From the NCBI GenBank assembly GCA_964525045.1, contig CAZGFD010000015.1:1-64000 (forward strand): a stretch of 64,000 nt of DNA. Direction: 5' to 3'. Positions 62,130 to 64,000 of this stretch are shown in pieces. Source of the DNA: G020348185 sp964525045 (GTDB lineage: Bacteria; Nitrospirota; Nitrospiria; Nitrospirales; UBA8639). Position 1 is the stretch's first letter. The number at the start of each line of letters is the position of its first letter. The position numbers and the translations under genes are program-made. The notes below the pieces were generated by a model that was not told the DNA's origin, ran no database searches, and saw only the letters and a program-made list of their open reading frames with translations.

Positions 62130-63554
62130 TTAACTTTTTCTTGAAATGTTATTTTTCCTACTTTTAGAGGAAATCCCTAAATGCTTAATTTTCCTCCAAA
62201 GAGTCGAGCGACTCACGCCCAACCTTTTTGAGGCTTCATTAAACCGCCAACCAGTGTTTTGAAGAACTTGCTGAATAACCTCACCCTCCATTTCCTCCAG
62301 ACTCTCTAAAAAATTATTCCTAGAGCCTGACCCACCCTGACGCTGAATATCCGGAGGAAGGTGTTCAAATTGAATGACGTGGCTTTCGCAACACACAAAG
62401 GCATGTTCAATAATGTTTTGTAATTCACGAATGTTTCCCGGAAAGCCATAGCGTTCCAAGGCCGCCAAACAGTCGGACGTCACTTGTCGAACGTCTTTGG
62501 CCATAACCCTGTTAAATTTTTCAATAAAATGATTAATGAGATGGGGTAAGTCTTCCATCCTCTCCCGAAGGGGCGGTAATTCGATTGGAATGACTCGAAT
62601 TCGATAGAACAGGTCCTCTCGAAATGTTCCCTCTTTGACGGCTTGAATCAAATTCCGATTAGTCGCCGCGACGATTCTCACATCCACTTTAATAGTTTGG
62701 TTTGCCCCAACCCGCTCAAATTCCCCATGTTCCAGGACACGAAGGAGTTTGACCTGTGTGGGCAGGCTCATTTCCCCTATCTCATCAAGAAATACTGTTC
62801 CCTTATCAGCAAACTCAAACCTCCCGGGCTTATCGACATGGGCCCCGGTGAAGGCGCCTTTTACATGACCGAAAATTTCACTTTCCAGGACGCCTTCCGA
62901 CAGGCTCGAACAATTCACCACGACGAAGGGTTCCTGTCTTCTGGGGCTATTGGCATGAAGAGCATAGGCAATAAGTTCTTTACCTGTCCCGCTTTCTCCG
63001 GTAATGAGGACGGAAGTTTTGGAGGAAGCAATGGCGGGAAGCTTTGAAAAGATTTCTTGCATGCGTTGGCTTCGACCAACCATATTCTCAAACTTCGTTT
63101 GCTCACCGAGGCGATGCCTTAACTCGTTGACTTCGGTCACCCTGGCCGTCAACTCTTGCGATAGCGAAATATCACGAATGACTTCGATCAATCCAATGAG
63201 CCGGCCTTCCTCATTACACAGAAAATCAGTGTTGATACTCACCGGTATCAGTCCCCCGTCCCTGCGCCGAACCATTGCTTCAAAATTTGAGACCCGCTCC
63301 CCGCATAAAGCTCGTTCTAATGCACATTCCTGGCTGCTGCAGATATTACTCTGGACCAAGACATCACAGGCTAGAAGATTGCCGGGCAAGTCTCCCTCAA
63401 AACCGAGGAGGGCCCGCATGGCCCGATTCAGAAAGGTCACACGTTTTTGAAGATCGATCGTGATCACCCCATCACTGATGCAATCGAGAATAATCTCGGC
63501 GTCGCGGGGCCGAGACCATGATACTACGGAATCAGACACGTGATATTTCTCCAC
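62130..63554 (-). CDS. Sigma-54-dependent transcriptional activator with PAS sensor
   Basis: 474 residues from a GTG at 63554. N-terminal PAS domain (about 20-135) with a Cys-rich stretch (NICSSQECALERALCG). AAA+ domain from about 155: Walker A GESGTGKE, GAFTGA loop intact for sigma-54 contact, Walker B GTVFLDEIGE, arginine-finger region FREDLFYR. C-terminal Fis-type helix-turn-helix NEASKRLGVSRSTLWRKI. It activates genes with sigma-54 promoters after a PAS-sensed signal. Target unknown; no -24/-12 site was found with confidence in the window. Confidence 0.95.
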   Translation of the reverse strand: MEKYHVSDSVVSWSRPRDAEIILDCISDGVITIDLQKRVTFLNRAMRALLGFEGDLPGNLLACDVLVQSNICSSQECALERALCGERVSNFEAMVRRRDGGLIPVSINTDFLCNEEGRLIGLIEVIRDISLSQELTARVTEVNELRHRLGEQTKFENMVGRSQRMQEIFSKLPAIASSKTSVLITGESGTGKELIAYALHANSPRRQEPFVVVNCSSLSEGVLESEIFGHVKGAFTGAHVDKPGRFEFADKGTVFLDEIGEMSLPTQVKLLRVLEHGEFERVGANQTIKVDVRIVAATNRNLIQAVKEGTFREDLFYRIRVIPIELPPLRERMEDLPHLINHFIEKFNRVMAKDVRQVTSDCLAALERYGFPGNIRELQNIIEHAFVCCESHVIQFEHLPPDIQRQGGSGSRNNFLESLEEMEGEVIQQVLQNTGWRFNEASKRLGVSRSTLWRKIKHLGISSKSRKNNISRKS

Positions 63555-63921
63555 AAATTAAGACGTTCATCCTGTCGTTGTGCCATCTCATGTCGTCTTG
63601 CTGGGGCTCCAAAAGCTTTGATCGGAACATTTTTTTCTCGGCGTGAGGTGGTGAATCAGTTTCGGAAGACCTTTTCACCCATTTGATTAATTCATCACAA
63701 GGAATCTTACGACAAGTAACTATGATACGGGAGGGCCCCCTGTTGGGCAATAACGGTCTTCACCGGGGGTAGGGGGAAAGCTTTCAACTCTTGCAATACT
63801 CCTACTACACCCATACTATGACCTTTGCCTCCAAGTTTTAGCCTCAGGATTCTTGGGGGAAGGTTAGTGAGAGAGAGGGTGACCCTCTGTAAACACTGAA
63901 CTCCGTCAAAGGCTGACCTGT
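63555..63921. other. 367-base divergent intergenic region (sigma-54 activator / lgt)
   Basis: Holds the two promoters. A 15-base palindrome AGAGGGT-G-ACCCTCT lies at 63874-63888, about 35 bases before lgt. A minus-strand frame of 72 codons crosses the region but has no family resemblance. Confidence 0.5.
63874..63888. promoter_or_regulatory. 15-base palindrome upstream of lgt
   Basis: AGAGGGT and ACCCTCT around a central G; possible operator. No known regulator is matched. Confidence 0.4.
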
Positions 63922-64000
63922 ATGTCTGATTTATTATTCTCGATTCCCTTTCCCCAAATCGATCCGGTTTTTTTTCGTATTGGCCCTCTTGCCTTCCGAT
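63922..64000 (+). CDS. lgt: Prolipoprotein diacylglyceryl transferase, N-terminal part (runs off the window)
   Basis: 26 residues visible from ATG 63922. The sequence FPQIDPVFFRIGPLAFR matches the standard start of Lgt (P-x-IDPV-x-x-x-IGPL). Lgt is the inner-membrane enzyme that adds diacylglycerol to the lipobox cysteine of prolipoproteins, such as the several lipoproteins in this window. The rest lies outside. No obvious ribosome site. Confidence 0.85.
   Translation, partial: MSDLLFSIPFPQIDPVFFRIGPLAFR

Noticed and set aside
63532..63750. 72-codon minus-strand frame upstream of the sigma-54 activator
   Set aside because: No recognised motif or ribosome site; overlaps the activator start.

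Overview
The window looks like chromosome of a member of the Nitrospirota, most likely Nitrospira. This is inferred from protein style and gene content: glnA/amt/glnK island with a beta-barrel porin, very long PstA/PstC, small CPRC zinc-ribbon proteins, an N-terminally extended Memo-like protein, and many oligopeptide ABC genes. GC content is roughly one half by eye, lower than in most freshwater Nitrospira and compatible with the marine branch. The Gram-negative (class GN) sortase pair also points to a marine lineage. No rRNA, tRNA, CRISPR array, prophage or insertion sequence was recognised.

Layout. 0-4.5 kb (minus): 5' end of a cation exchanger, a ParA ATPase with a small tail-anchored partner, two paralogous lipoproteins around a secreted helical protein, and two DUF5132-like small membrane proteins. 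4.7-11.1 kb (minus): ammonium island porin - amt - glnK - amt - glnA, closed by a strong terminator. 11.6-14.2 kb: MscS channel, beta-helix protein, DUF423 and a TPR-like lipoprotein. 14.7-20.3 kb (plus): OmpA-like protein, VIT/vWA sortase target, class GN sortase, metallophosphatase lipoprotein. The target gene is split by a 100-N scaffold gap whose two flanks are the same 46 bases, so the break is an assembly artefact. 20.4-38.6 kb: a phosphate/polyphosphate archipelago (Ppx/GppA, frameshifted winged-helix regulator, inositol-phosphatase-like enzyme, CYTH-CHAD, Ppk, PhoU, PstBAC, PstS, PhoR, PhoB) with 11-bp-periodic Pho-box-like repeats. 38.6-46.3 kb: RecB-like nuclease, an oligopeptide-transporter core without ATPases, small proteins, cyclophilin and Memo-like protein. 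46.4-59.8 kb (minus): two further transporter sets with two sets of ATPases. 60.1-64 kb: Rieske ferredoxin, Mrp/ApbC, zinc ribbon, a sigma-54 activator, and the start of lgt.

How it fits together. Two Amt channels, one PII protein with the uridylylation tyrosine and an adenylylatable glutamine synthetase form a complete ammonium capture circuit. PhoBR, Pst, PhoU, Ppk, Ppx and CHAD form a phosphate-sensing, uptake and polyphosphate storage unit. The sortase probably acts on one dedicated, neighbouring substrate. Three sets of peptide-type permeases share two ATPase sets.

Several layers are not explained by genes. A family of 7-bp tandem repeats recurs at seven intergenic sites. Several terminators or hairpins are not attached to a known gene. 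Decayed gene fragments (SnoaL-like, gamma-butyrobetaine-hydroxylase N-domain, winged helix) lie between intact operons. All functional calls are from reading the sequence; no database search was run.
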